A DNA stretch of 64,000 bases. Origin: Sulfitobacter sabulilitoris. Lineage in GTDB: Bacteria > Pseudomonadota > Alphaproteobacteria > Rhodobacterales > Rhodobacteraceae. The notes under the pieces were generated by a model, which was not told the origin of the DNA, ran no database searches, and saw nothing but the letters and a program-made list of their open reading frames with translations. Positions 54,455-64,000 of this stretch are shown piece after piece. The stretch's first letter is position 1; each line of letters starts with the position of its first letter. The DNA lies in assembly GCF_005887615.1 (NCBI RefSeq), contig NZ_VANS01000001.1, positions 297,415-361,414 of the forward strand, read 5' to 3'. The position numbers were made by a program, and so were the translations under genes.

Positions 54455-55465
54455 TCAAGCCTCCTGCGGGACTTCGGTTGCATAGATGTCGGTCCAAAGC
54501 TCCTCAAGCGCGGGCTCGGGGCTGTTCTTGGCGAATTCGGCGCTGTCGTTGACGATCTTCTTGATCTCCTTGTCGATGGATTTCAGATCGTCCTCGGTCG
54601 CATGATCGCCGGTCAGCAGCAACTTGCGGACCTGTTCGATCGGATCGCGTTCGTCGCGCATCTTCTGCACTTCTTCACGGGTGCGGTACTTGGCCGGATC
54701 GGACATCGAGTGGCCGCGATAGCGATAGGTCTTGATTTCCAGGATATAGGGCCCTTCACCGGAGCGGCAGTGTGCCACGGCCTTTTCGCCCGCGGCCTTC
54801 ACGGCCAGAACGTCCATTCCGTCAACCGCTTCGCCCGGGATGCCGAAGGCTTTGCCGCGCTCCCAGATCTCGGCGCTGGATGTCGAGCGCTGCTGCGAGG
54901 TGCCCATCGCGTACTGATTGTTTTCAATCACGAAAATGACCGGCAGATCCCACAATGCGGCCATGTTGAACGTCTCGTAGACCTGACCCTGGTTCGCCGC
55001 GCCGTCCCCGAAGTAGGTGAACGTCACGTTGTCGTTGCCCTTGTACTTGTCGGCAAAGGCGATGCCCGCGCCCAGCGGCACATTCGCCCCCACGATTCCA
55101 TGCCCGCCGTAAAAGCGTTTCTCTTTCGAGAACATGTGCATGGAGCCGCCCTTGCCCTTGGAGTAGCCGTCCTCGCGCCCGGTGAGTTCGGCCATTACGC
55201 CGTTGGGATCCATCCCGCAGGCAAGCATGTGACCGTGGTCGCGGTAGGTGGTGATCCGGCTGTCGCCTTCCTTGGCCGTGGCCTCCAGACCGACGACGAC
55301 GGCTTCCTGTCCGATGTAGAGATGGCAAAACCCGCCAATCAGTCCCATGCCGTAAAGCTGACCCGCCTTTTCCTCGAAACGGCGAATGAGCAACATGTCG
55401 CGGTAATAGGACTTGAGCTCGTCCGCCGATACATTCGGCGTTTTGGCTGATTTCTTGGTTGCCAT
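54455..55465 (-). CDS. pdhA: Pyruvate dehydrogenase E1 alpha
   Basis: 336-residue E1 alpha subunit that decarboxylates pyruvate with thiamine diphosphate. The TPP motif GDGAANQGQVYETFNMAALWDLPVIFVIENN and the conserved RTTYRDHGHMLACG and RYRGHSMSDP phosphorylation-loop-like stretches are present. The ATG at 55465 (MATKKSAKTP) follows GGAGGATC, so the upstream ATG codons are not used. It is the first gene of the operon; the 170 bases before it, after ftsB, are likely to hold the promoter. Confidence 0.97.
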   Translation of the reverse strand: MATKKSAKTPNVSADELKSYYRDMLLIRRFEEKAGQLYGMGLIGGFCHLYIGQEAVVVGLEATAKEGDSRITTYRDHGHMLACGMDPNGVMAELTGREDGYSKGKGGSMHMFSKEKRFYGGHGIVGANVPLGAGIAFADKYKGNDNVTFTYFGDGAANQGQVYETFNMAALWDLPVIFVIENNQYAMGTSQQRSTSSAEIWERGKAFGIPGEAVDGMDVLAVKAAGEKAVAHCRSGEGPYILEIKTYRYRGHSMSDPAKYRTREEVQKMRDERDPIEQVRKLLLTGDHATEDDLKSIDKEIKKIVNDSAEFAKNSPEPALEELWTDIYATEVPQEA

Positions 55466-55635
55466 CAGGCGATCCTCCGTCATCACGCCCGCGGCGCCGG
55501 GCAGATAGTTTAGCATTAAACTATTCCTTATCGGATTCGCGCCGCCAAGGCGAGTGCATTATGACACGGATGCCCGCTTGTCCGTCAAATGCGCAGGGGG
55601 CGTCGACGATCGCGATGGCGCGGCGGGCATCGGGG

Positions 55636-55935
55636 CTAGCGGATCACGATCTCGTCGGTGCGGATCATGCCCAGCACGCGGCGCGCCTGTTCATCGAGCA
55701 GATCGAGATCGAGATAATCATCCGACAAGCGCAGCGTCAGGTTTTCCATCCGGTTCACATCCGCCTCGACCTGGGCCAATTGCGCGCGAAGCGCTTTTGC
55801 CTCGGCGGTGATTTCGGCGCGGCGGAAAATCCCGAAGTCGCCCTGCACGGCGGCAAAGGTGAAGTAGAGCCCGAGCGCAAAAGTCACTGCGAAAAACAGC
55901 AAAGGTCCGAGGGCGGGGCGTGCGGTGCGGGTCAT
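55636..55935 (-). CDS. ftsB: Septum formation initiator FtsB/DivIC family
   Basis: 99-residue bitopic division protein: a short cytoplasmic N-terminus, one membrane helix (ALGPLLFFAVTFALGLYFTFAAVQG) and a periplasmic coiled coil (ITAEAKALRAQLAQVEADVNRMENLTLRLSDDYLDLDLLDEQARRVLGM). It bridges the divisome with FtsL and FtsQ. It lies between pgk and pdhA on the same strand, the order often seen in Rhodobacterales. Confidence 0.9.
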   Translation of the reverse strand: MTRTARPALGPLLFFAVTFALGLYFTFAAVQGDFGIFRRAEITAEAKALRAQLAQVEADVNRMENLTLRLSDDYLDLDLLDEQARRVLGMIRTDEIVIR

Positions 55936-56158
55936 CTTCGATCTGCCTCAATCGCGCCTCTTGTCGGGCGTCGACGTGACTATGGCACAGACGAATTGAC
56001 TTGTGAATCCCTCGCGCGCTCTATCTGGCGGTTTGCGAACGATTTTTTTGCTTTTTTGCACCGTTTTGACGGACGTATCGCCGGTAGGCCCGGCGCGCGC
56101 CCTGAAGGTGGCCGCGCGGTGCGGCTGCTGGCCGGGCCTGTCTGTCGCCTGGGCAGGC

Positions 56159-57352
<1,194 letters not shown>

Positions 57353-57491
57353 GCCGCGTCTCTCTTTGCTTGTCGTTCATGCCAGTCTTCGCGGCAGTGT
57401 TTTGCCGCATTCGACCCTAAGGTCAATCGCTCGCTTGGCAATTGCGGCGCGGAGGCTTAGGTAATCGGCAACGGAATGACAGGAGAACCCC

Positions 57492-57990
57492 ATGGCCGAG
57501 ATCAAAGACCCCGAAAACACCATCCTGATGGAGCTGAAAGGCGGCACCGTCACGATCCAGCTTTTGCCCGACGTGGCGCCCAAGCATGTCGAGCGGATGA
57601 AGGAACTGGCCCGGTCGGGCCAATACGACAACGTGGCGTTTCACCGCGTGATCGACGGTTTCATGGCCCAGACCGGCGACGTGCAGCACGGCGACATGGA
57701 AGACGGCTTCAACATCCGCATGGCGGGCACCGGCGGGTCCGACCTGCCCAACCTGCCGGCGGAATTCTCCAAGGTGCCGCACGCACGCGGCAGCCTCGGC
57801 GCGGCGCGGTCGGCAAACCCCGACAGCGCCAACAGCCAGTTCTTCATCAATTTCAAGGACAACGATTTCCTGAACGGTCAGTACACCGTCTACGGTCAGG
57901 TGATTTCGGGGATGGAGCATGTCGATGCCATCACCAAGGGCGAACCGCCCGCGAACCCCGATCGCATGATCTCGGTCAAGGTGGCCGCCG

Positions 57991-57998
<8 letters not shown>
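57492..57998 (+). CDS. Cyclophilin-type peptidyl-prolyl isomerase (cytoplasmic)
   Basis: 168-residue cyclophilin with no signal peptide, so cytoplasmic. The family blocks DNVAFHRVIDGFMAQTGDVQHG, GSLGAARSANPDSANSQFFINF and DFLNGQYTVYGQVISGMEHVD are complete, including the catalytic Arg in FHRVIDG. An ACAGGAGAACCCC ribosome site precedes the ATG. Its last eight bases overlap the next gene, a paralogue with a signal peptide, so the two isomerases are translated together for two compartments. Confidence 0.95.
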
Positions 57999-58548
<550 letters not shown>

Positions 58549-58600
58549 TCCGGGCACCGGGCCCGTGCGCGGGCTGCGCACGTTGCGTCAAATTCTTGTG

Positions 58601-58627
58601 GGGCGGGCTTTGCGGCCCGCCCTTTTT
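58601..58627 (+). terminator. Terminator of the cyclophilin pair
   Basis: GGGCGGGC (58601-58608) and GCCCGCCC (58615-58622) with a six-base loop, followed by TTTTT. Confidence 0.9.
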
Positions 58628-58653
58628 GCGTCAGTCTGTGGTGGATCCAAATC

Positions 58654-59631
58654 ATGGGTGCCGCCGTGCCGACGTTTCGCCTGATCCTGTTTCTATGCCT
58701 GCTGCCTGCCATTGCGGTCGCCGATCCCGCGCGGTGGCGATCGGAATGGCCGCAGACCGATTTTTCCATGACAAGCGTGACCGACTGGTCGGAAATACGC
58801 TCCGGAGGTCCGGGAAAGGACGGCATTCCGGCGCTTGATGCGCCGAAGTTCCAAAGCGCCGCGCAGTCGGGCGATCTGGCCGGGACCGAGCCGGTGATCA
58901 CGCTCGAACTCGAGGGGGCCGTGCCGCGCGCCTATCCGGTCCGCTACCTGATCTGGCACGAGATCGTGAACGACACCGTTGCCGGCCTGCCGGTCGCAAT
59001 CACCTTTTGCCCGCTCTGCAATTCGGCCCTGACCTTTGACCGGCGCACGCCCGCGGGGGTGCTGCGGTTCGGTGTCACCGGAAAGCTGCGGCATTCGGAC
59101 ATGGTGATGTATGACCGCGAGACCCAGAGCTGGTGGCAACAGGCCGAGGGCCGTGCCATCGTGGGCACGCTGACCGGGACCACCCTGCGTGCCTTGCCGA
59201 CATGGATGGAAAGCTGGGCCGCGTTCCGGGAACGGCACCCCAAGGGGCTGGTGATGGTCGAACCGGCCTTCAACCGCAGCTATGGTCGCAACCCTTATCG
59301 CGGCTATGACACCGCGGCAAAACCGTTCCTGTACGACGGTGCGCCGCCGCCACATGGAATCGCGCCGCTGGCGCGGGTCGTGCGGGTGGGCGACAGGGCC
59401 TGGCCGCTGACCCGGCTGGCCCGTCTGGGCGAATTGCGCGAGGCGGGGCTGGTGTTGTCGTGGCGCGCGGGCCAGGCGTCGGCGCTCGACACCGCGAATA
59501 TCGCACAGGGGCGCGATGTCGGCAGCATCCGGGTGCGCGACGCGTCGGGCCGCGATGTGCCGCATGATGTCATGTTCGCCTTTGCCTTCGATGCCTTCTG
59601 GCCCGAAGGGACTTGGATGATCGGCCGGTAG
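58654..59631 (+). CDS. DUF3179 family secreted protein
   Basis: 325-residue exported protein of the DUF3179 family. The N-terminus LILFLCLLPAIAVADPARW is a signal peptide. The family core is VRYLIWHEIVNDTVAGLPVAITFCPLCNSALTFDRRTP, whose CxxC pair suggests metal or redox binding (inference), followed by LRHSDMVMYDRETQSWWQQAEGRAIVG. The function is not known. It follows the cyclophilin terminator by 26 bases, and convergent to it is a bactofilin gene. Confidence 0.9.
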   Translation: MGAAVPTFRLILFLCLLPAIAVADPARWRSEWPQTDFSMTSVTDWSEIRSGGPGKDGIPALDAPKFQSAAQSGDLAGTEPVITLELEGAVPRAYPVRYLIWHEIVNDTVAGLPVAITFCPLCNSALTFDRRTPAGVLRFGVTGKLRHSDMVMYDRETQSWWQQAEGRAIVGTLTGTTLRALPTWMESWAAFRERHPKGLVMVEPAFNRSYGRNPYRGYDTAAKPFLYDGAPPPHGIAPLARVVRVGDRAWPLTRLARLGELREAGLVLSWRAGQASALDTANIAQGRDVGSIRVRDASGRDVPHDVMFAFAFDAFWPEGTWMIGR

Positions 59632-59696
59632 GGCGGAACGAACCCAGATCGCCGCAGCCCGGCGCCGGATTCGGGATAACCGGCACGCCGCTATAG

Positions 59697-59729
59697 AAAA
59701 CAGGCGCCGCAGAACCCTGCGACGCCTGT
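59697..59729 (-). terminator. Terminator of the M23-bactofilin unit
   Basis: On the minus strand CAGGCG and CGCAG segments pair with CTGCG and CGCCTG (one mismatch) around a short loop, then TTTTC follows, 26 bases past the bactofilin stop. Confidence 0.7.
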
Positions 59730-59755
59730 GTATCCGTTGCCGAAATGCGCGTCGC

Positions 59756-60256
59756 TCAGGACGCGGGGTTCGGCTTGGCCGTCGGCGTGGTCTTGGCGCC
59801 GGGGTTCAGCGGATCGTCCTGACGCTGCACCGAACCTTCGAAATGCGCGCCGCTCTCGATCGCGATGGTCTTGTGGATGATGTCACCCTCGACCCGCGCG
59901 GTCGAAGTCAGCCGCACCTTGAGACCGCGCACGCGGCCCACGATACGTCCGTTGATCACCACGTCGTCGGCAATCACTTCGCCCTTGATCGTGGCGCTTT
60001 CGCCAATGGTCAGCAGATGGGCGCGAATGTCGCCCTCGACCGTGCCTTCGACCTGGATGTCGCCGGTGGTCTTCATGTTGCCCGTCACATGCAGGTCCGA
60101 CGACAGGATCGACGCAGGCGGCTTTGCCTTGGGTGCGCTGGCCTTGAATTCGTTGGACTTGTTGGTCGCGGCCGGGGCCGACTGGCTGGGTGCCGCAGGC
60201 TTGTCCGCCTCTGCCGACTTGGGGCCAGGTTCGTTGATTTTGCTCTTAGAAAACAT
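59756..60256 (-). CDS. Bactofilin
   Basis: 166-residue polymer-forming cytoskeletal protein. A disordered, Ala/Pro/Lys-rich N-terminus (residues 1-50) precedes the beta-helix domain (SILSSDLHVTGNMKTTGDIQVEGTVEGDIRAHLLTIGESATIKGEVIADDVVINGRIVGRVRG) and a short disordered tail. Bactofilins scaffold cell-wall enzymes and shape. The gene overlaps the preceding M23 peptidase gene by 11 bases, a pairing known in other proteobacteria, so the peptidase and filament are likely to act together. Confidence 0.95.
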   Translation of the reverse strand: MFSKSKINEPGPKSAEADKPAAPSQSAPAATNKSNEFKASAPKAKPPASILSSDLHVTGNMKTTGDIQVEGTVEGDIRAHLLTIGESATIKGEVIADDVVINGRIVGRVRGLKVRLTSTARVEGDIIHKTIAIESGAHFEGSVQRQDDPLNPGAKTTPTAKPNPAS

Positions 60257-61577
60257 CGTTTGCAGCCTTGATATAGATCATGGGATTGACAGCTTTTCCA
60301 CCGACGCGGACTTCATAGTGCAGGTGCACGCCGGTAACTCGTCCTGACGCTCCCATATCACCAATGTGGTCCCCGCGCGATACCCTTTGGCCAACTTTCA
60401 CCCGCAGCTTGGACAGATGCGCATAGCGGGTCTCGATCCCGAATTCGTGCTGGATCTTGATCAGCCTGCCATAGCCTGACGCCCAACCCGAGTGGATCAC
60501 GACGCCATCCGCCGTGGCATGCAACGGGGTTCCGATGGAGGCGGCGAAATCGACGCCGTTGTGCATCCGGCGACCGCCCGTCTTGGGGTCGCGCCGAAAG
60601 CCGAATTCGCTGGTAAAGCGGAAAGCGCGTTTCACCGGCGATGCAAACGGCGCCTGCTGCGCGGCGATCCGGTAGAGGTTCAGCGTGTCCATCTGACGCA
60701 ACAGGCGGTTGGCGCGCATCGCATCGGGCGACGGCTCCTCGCCTCGGGTCGAAAAGCTGAGCGGCGTCAACGGGCCGCCCTGGCCGGAATAGCCCCGGCG
60801 CACCTGCTCCAGTATCCGGTCGGTCGGCATGCCCGCGCTGCGGAACATCTTGTCGAGCGGGGCAACCGACACCGACATGGCCTCTTCGAGCTGGCGAAAG
60901 ATCTGGTCGTTTTGGTCTTCCATCAGGGCGATCTGATGCGCCATCTCGTCGGCGCGCAGCAACGCGTCCTGCGCATCGGCAATCACCTGGTCACGCTCGG
61001 CGGCGGTCTGGGCCAGCGCGGTCGCTAGGAAATCGGTGGGCGTGCTGCCGGCGGGTGCGGCGCTGGCGGTGCCCGCGCCGCCGGTCTCGATCTTGCTCTG
61101 AAGATCGGCCAGTTCGCTGCGCGCGGCTTCGCGGTCCTTCATGGTGCCACGCAGAGTTGACTGGATCACGTCGATCCCCGTCTCCAGTTCGCGGCGCCGT
61201 GTTTCCGAGGACAGCAATTCGGATTGCATAACGGAAATCTGCGCCAGTGCCGCGTTGAACCGCTCCTGGGCGGCCAGCGCCTCTTCGGCGCGCCCGTCGC
61301 GTTGGGCCGACAGATCGTTGAGCCGCGCCTGGTATGTCTTTTGCTCGCGCTTGGCCTGTTCGCGGAAGTTGCCCGACCCGATGCTGTCCATCAGGATGAT
61401 CGCGGTCGCCACGATCGCCCAGGCCACCAAAAGCGCGCAGCCGCCAAAGGCGATGACCTGTGTGCCCGGACGCAGGCGGATGAACCGGGTGTCAGTGTCG
61501 GATTTCAGAAAGACCCGGCGCTCGGGAAAGTACTGTTCCAGAATGCTGTGTATCTTGATTGCGACGCGTGTGCGCAC
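60246..61577 (-). CDS. Membrane-anchored M23 peptidoglycan endopeptidase
   Basis: 443-residue protein from the GTG at 61577 (MRTRVAIKIHSILEQYFPERR). A membrane helix (VIAFGGCALLVAWAIVATAIILM) and a long coiled coil precede the M23 lysostaphin-type domain: the zinc ligands appear in FGFRRDPKTGGRRMHNGVDFA (H, D) and HLHYEVRVGGK (HLH). The GTG is supported by GAGGAAGAG upstream and the conserved RTRVAIKIHSILEQY start; the frame continues upstream to 61775 without it. It overlaps the bactofilin gene. Confidence 0.93.
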   Translation of the reverse strand: MRTRVAIKIHSILEQYFPERRVFLKSDTDTRFIRLRPGTQVIAFGGCALLVAWAIVATAIILMDSIGSGNFREQAKREQKTYQARLNDLSAQRDGRAEEALAAQERFNAALAQISVMQSELLSSETRRRELETGIDVIQSTLRGTMKDREAARSELADLQSKIETGGAGTASAAPAGSTPTDFLATALAQTAAERDQVIADAQDALLRADEMAHQIALMEDQNDQIFRQLEEAMSVSVAPLDKMFRSAGMPTDRILEQVRRGYSGQGGPLTPLSFSTRGEEPSPDAMRANRLLRQMDTLNLYRIAAQQAPFASPVKRAFRFTSEFGFRRDPKTGGRRMHNGVDFAASIGTPLHATADGVVIHSGWASGYGRLIKIQHEFGIETRYAHLSKLRVKVGQRVSRGDHIGDMGASGRVTGVHLHYEVRVGGKAVNPMIYIKAANDVF

Positions 61578-61726
61578 TTGCTCTTCCTCGTCCCTGTCCC
61601 ATCTTGCGGCGCGCCAGTCCCCCAACCACAACGCCTTGAGGGTCGTGAATAGACAGCACGCCCCAATGGGGCAACCCTGTTCACCGATGCGCCCCGCAAT
61701 GCGCGACCAAATGCAGCATATGGGCA

Positions 61727-61756
61727 AAAAACCGCCTACCCCAAGGGTTTGCGGCC
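61727..61756 (-). terminator. Candidate terminator of the bcp-DUF455 unit
   Basis: On the minus strand GCCGC and GGCGG with an inner CCC/GGG pairing are followed by TTTTTTG, about 62 bases past the DUF455 stop. The stem is imperfect. Confidence 0.5.
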
Positions 61757-61817
61757 TGGCCCTGATCTTTGTCATGCGCGAATCGCGGATCGCGACCAGC
61801 AGCGTCGCAGCCCGGCG

Positions 61818-62633
61818 TCACACCGCCAGCGGCCAGTAGAAATCGGGCGGGATGCCCGCCTCGGCACGCTTTTCCTCGTTGAAGGGCGGCTTCAGCCCGC
61901 CGTGGAAATACTGGCCGACCAGGGCGTGAAACCGTTCCTTGGGGTCTTCGTCATGGCGCCCGCAGAGAAAGTGAAACCACTTCGATCCATAGGCCACATG
62001 CGCGACTTCCTCGGCATAGATCGTCTCCAGCGCCGCGACCGCGCTGTCGGCCTTGGCGCGGCGGAACACCTCTATCATGCCGGGCGTCACGTCCAGCCCG
62101 CGCGCTTCCAGTACCATGGGCACGACCGCCAGCCGCCCCATCAGGTCGTCGCGGGTATCCTCGGCGGCGCGCCACATGCCGGCGTGCGCGGGCAGGGCAC
62201 CGTACTGGCTGCCCAATTCCTCAAGGCAATCGGCCATCAGGTTGAAATGCTTGGATTCCTCGTCTGCCGCCTTGACCCAGTCGTCATAGAACCCCATCGG
62301 CATTGGCACATGCGCAAAGCGCGCGATGACGTCCCAGTGCAGGTCCACGGCGTTCAGTTCGATATGCGCCACCGCATGCAGCAGCGCCACGCGCCCTTCG
62401 GGCGTGCCGGGGCGCCGGCGCGGCACGTCGCGCGGGCTCAGCAGTTCGGGGGCGTCGGGCCGCGCGGGATGCAGGGGCGGATCCGCGCGGCCGATCGGGG
62501 GCGCGTTCCCGGCTGCGCGCGCCGCCTGCCACTGCGCGGCCAGCCGCCGCGACAGGGCGGTCTTTTCGCGGCCCTCCGCGGTGCGCAAGACGGCCTCGGC
62601 CATCTGCGCCAGCGGCATCACCGCATCGCTCAC
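61818..62633 (-). CDS. DUF455 ferritin-like protein
   Basis: 271-residue protein of the DUF455 family, a ferritin-like four-helix bundle possibly carrying a di-metal site (ligands likely in AHIELNAVDLHWD, AADEESKHFNLM and YAEEVAHVAYGSKWF). Relatives include MiaE-like hydroxylases, but the substrate is unknown. The GTG at 62633 overlaps the bcp stop (GTGA), so the two are coupled; the frame extends upstream without conservation. Co-expression with a peroxiredoxin suggests a role in oxidative or metal stress (inference). Confidence 0.85.
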   Translation of the reverse strand: MSDAVMPLAQMAEAVLRTAEGREKTALSRRLAAQWQAARAAGNAPPIGRADPPLHPARPDAPELLSPRDVPRRRPGTPEGRVALLHAVAHIELNAVDLHWDVIARFAHVPMPMGFYDDWVKAADEESKHFNLMADCLEELGSQYGALPAHAGMWRAAEDTRDDLMGRLAVVPMVLEARGLDVTPGMIEVFRRAKADSAVAALETIYAEEVAHVAYGSKWFHFLCGRHDEDPKERFHALVGQYFHGGLKPPFNEEKRAEAGIPPDFYWPLAV

Positions 62634-63091
62634 AGCGCGCGCACCGCGGCCAGCACCTCTTCGACGTGACCGGGCACCTTCACCTTGTTCCAGACCTTCG
62701 CGACCTTGCCGTCCGCGTCGATCAGCACAGTGGTCCGCTCGATCCCCATGAATGTCTTGCCGTACATCTTCTTTTCCGTCCACACGCCGTAGTCCTCGCA
62801 GACGGTGCCATGCTCATCCGACAGCAAGGGCACGCTCAGGTCATGCTTGGCGGCGAACTTGTCATGGCTGGCAATGCTGTCCTTCGACACGCCAAAGACC
62901 TGCGCGCCGGCATCGGCGAACGCCTGCCGGTGATCGGAAAATCCGATGGATTCCTTGGTGCAGCCCGGCGTATCGTCGCGCGGATAGAAAAACAGCACGA
63001 CCGGTGCGCCGCGCAGGTCCGACAGGGTCACATCATCGCCACCGTTGCGGGGCAGGGTGAAATCGGGGGCAGGTTGGGAAATCTCCGGCAT
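62630..63091 (-). CDS. bcp: Thioredoxin-dependent peroxiredoxin (BCP/PrxQ)
   Basis: 153-residue peroxiredoxin that reduces peroxides. The peroxidatic Cys is C44 in TPGCTKES; the position five residues later, the resolving Cys of Escherichia coli BCP, is not a cysteine here, leaving C98 (GTVCEDYG) as the only other candidate. Other blocks (VVLFFYPRDDTPGC, GVSKDSIASHDKFA) are normal. Its stop overlaps the start of the DUF455 gene by four bases. Confidence 0.95.
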   Translation of the reverse strand: MPEISQPAPDFTLPRNGGDDVTLSDLRGAPVVLFFYPRDDTPGCTKESIGFSDHRQAFADAGAQVFGVSKDSIASHDKFAAKHDLSVPLLSDEHGTVCEDYGVWTEKKMYGKTFMGIERTTVLIDADGKVAKVWNKVKVPGHVEEVLAAVRAL

Positions 63092-63221
63092 GGCACTCTC
63101 TTGGCTTGGAACGTGAATATGTGACTGTCATACTAGGGCAGGCCCCGCCAGATGAAAGGGGCCGCCCCGCAGATTGCGCCCAGCGTTTTCCATCCCGTCA
63201 CAGACGAGACCTTCACCGATC

Positions 63222-64000
63222 TTGAGCCAGCCCAACGCCCCCTTGGACCGACGACCGCGCAAGACCCGCTTGCGCCGGGCCGGACTGTGGTCGCTCGTGA
63301 CGGTGCTGGCGCTGGCGCTGGTGGCCGGTGGCGGCATCATCTGGCTTCTGGGCAAGCCGATCCTCGCGCCGGATTGGGCCCGCGACCGGATCGAGACGCG
63401 GCTGGCGCAGGTCCTGCCCGAGGCGCGCGTGCAATTCGGCGAGGTGGAAGTGGTCGTGGACGAGGGCTGGCGGCCCCGCGTGCGGGTGCGCGACGTCGCG
63501 GTCGCGGCGCCCGACGGCACACCGATCGTCGAAGTGCGCGAACTCAAGGCCAGCCTGTCGATGCGCGCCCTGCTGCAACGCCAGATCGAGCCGCGCGCGA
63601 TCAGCCTGACGGGCATCCTCGCCAGCCTGCGGCGCGGGCCGGATGGTCGCGTGGCGCTGTCGGGCGGCGGCCTGCCACAAGCACCCGCGCGCGAGGCCGC
63701 CGACCTCGCGCAACTGGTCGGTCAGGTCGATACACTGCTGCAACGCCCCGGACTGGCGAGCCTGCGCAGCCTCGAGATCCGGGCCCTGACCCTGCGGTTC
63801 GAGGACGCCCGCGCCGGTCGCGCATGGACGGTGGATGGCGGGCGCGTGCTGCTGACCCGCGCGGCCGACGATCTGCAACTCACCGCCGATCTCGCGCTTC
63901 TGAGCGGCAGTGCGGGCGTGGCGACCCTGGCCGCGAACTACGCCAGCACCATCGGATCGCGCGCGGCCAGCTTCGGCATCACCATCGACGGGGTCGAGGC
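63222..64000 (+). CDS. Large AsmA/YhdP-like envelope protein (5' part only)
   Basis: Start of a long plus-strand gene running off the right edge. After a basic N-terminus (RRPRKTRLRRAG) comes one membrane helix (WSLVTVLALALVAGGGIIWLLG) and a strand-rich periplasmic part (IETRLAQVLPEARVQFGEVEVVVDEGWRPRVRVRDVAVAAPDGTPIVEVRELKASLS in 63390-63560), the pattern of AsmA-type/DUF3971 (YhdP-like) bridge proteins thought to move phospholipids between membranes. No ATG is in frame near the start; TTG at 63222 is the best candidate. It is divergent from bcp. Confidence 0.75.
   Translation, partial: MSQPNAPLDRRPRKTRLRRAGLWSLVTVLALALVAGGGIIWLLGKPILAPDWARDRIETRLAQVLPEARVQFGEVEVVVDEGWRPRVRVRDVAVAAPDGTPIVEVRELKASLSMRALLQRQIEPRAISLTGILASLRRGPDGRVALSGGGLPQAPAREAADLAQLVGQVDTLLQRPGLASLRSLEIRALTLRFEDARAGRAWTVDGGRVLLTRAADDLQLTADLALLSGSAGVATLAANYASTIGSRAASFGITIDGVE

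Overview
The window comes from a GC-rich alphaproteobacterium of the marine Roseobacter group (Rhodobacterales). The evidence is a DddP-type DMSP lyase gene, a Rhodobacter-capsulatus-like gene transfer agent (GTA) cluster, several families common in Rhodobacterales (DUF6314, Hint-only protein, cytochrome b561-YceI fusion) and alphaproteobacterial housekeeping gene orders. No integrase, insertion sequence, CRISPR array or rRNA was seen. One tRNA gene (Leu, anticodon TAG) is present.

Layout. 1-8.4 kb: the start of acnA (running off the left edge), a DUF1223 protein, an LpxL-like acyltransferase next to an EamA transporter, a divergent FliG-like protein, two small secreted proteins that share a Cys motif, and purB. 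8.4-16 kb: DUF6314, an alpha/beta hydrolase-OsmC fusion, dddP facing a DUF3445 haem-dioxygenase-like gene, two unrecognised proteins and an MltB-like transglycosylase. 16-22 kb: the nitrogen-control pair glnB-glnA, the NAD(P)HX repair enzyme nnr, a Hint protein, tRNA-Leu, and a three-gene unit of GerW, DUF2953 and a 100-residue protein. 22-28 kb: a double PilJ-domain protein, trigger factor, a CatB-like acyltransferase, a transglycosylase lipoprotein and the ribosomal operon rpsF-rpsR-rplI. 28-36 kb: a YceI protein and a cytochrome b561-YceI fusion, then fabD-fabG-acpP-(GNAT)-fabF-mltG.

36.1-50.7 kb is a GTA structural cluster with every gene from g1 to g15 intact: small and large terminase, portal, g3.5, protease, capsid, connectors, tail terminator, tail tube, chaperones, tape measure, distal tail, hub, peptidase and the 1310-residue host-contact protein. 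A 101-residue gene follows it, translationally coupled. Most junctions overlap by a few bases, as expected of one long operon. The 219-base leader between mltG and g1 holds a perfect TTAA-N7-TTAA (CtrA-type) palindrome, a weak promoter-like sequence and then a terminator-like hairpin. That order raises the possibility of attenuation or antitermination controlling the whole particle operon. The cluster is followed by cysE.

51-64 kb is housekeeping: the pyruvate dehydrogenase genes pdhA-pdhB-pdhC with a lipoyl domain in both E1-beta and E2, ftsB, pgk, a tandem pair of overlapping cyclophilin genes (one cytoplasmic, one exported), a DUF3179 protein, an M23 peptidase overlapping a bactofilin gene, a DUF455 ferritin-like protein coupled to bcp, and the start of a large AsmA/YhdP-like gene running off the right edge.
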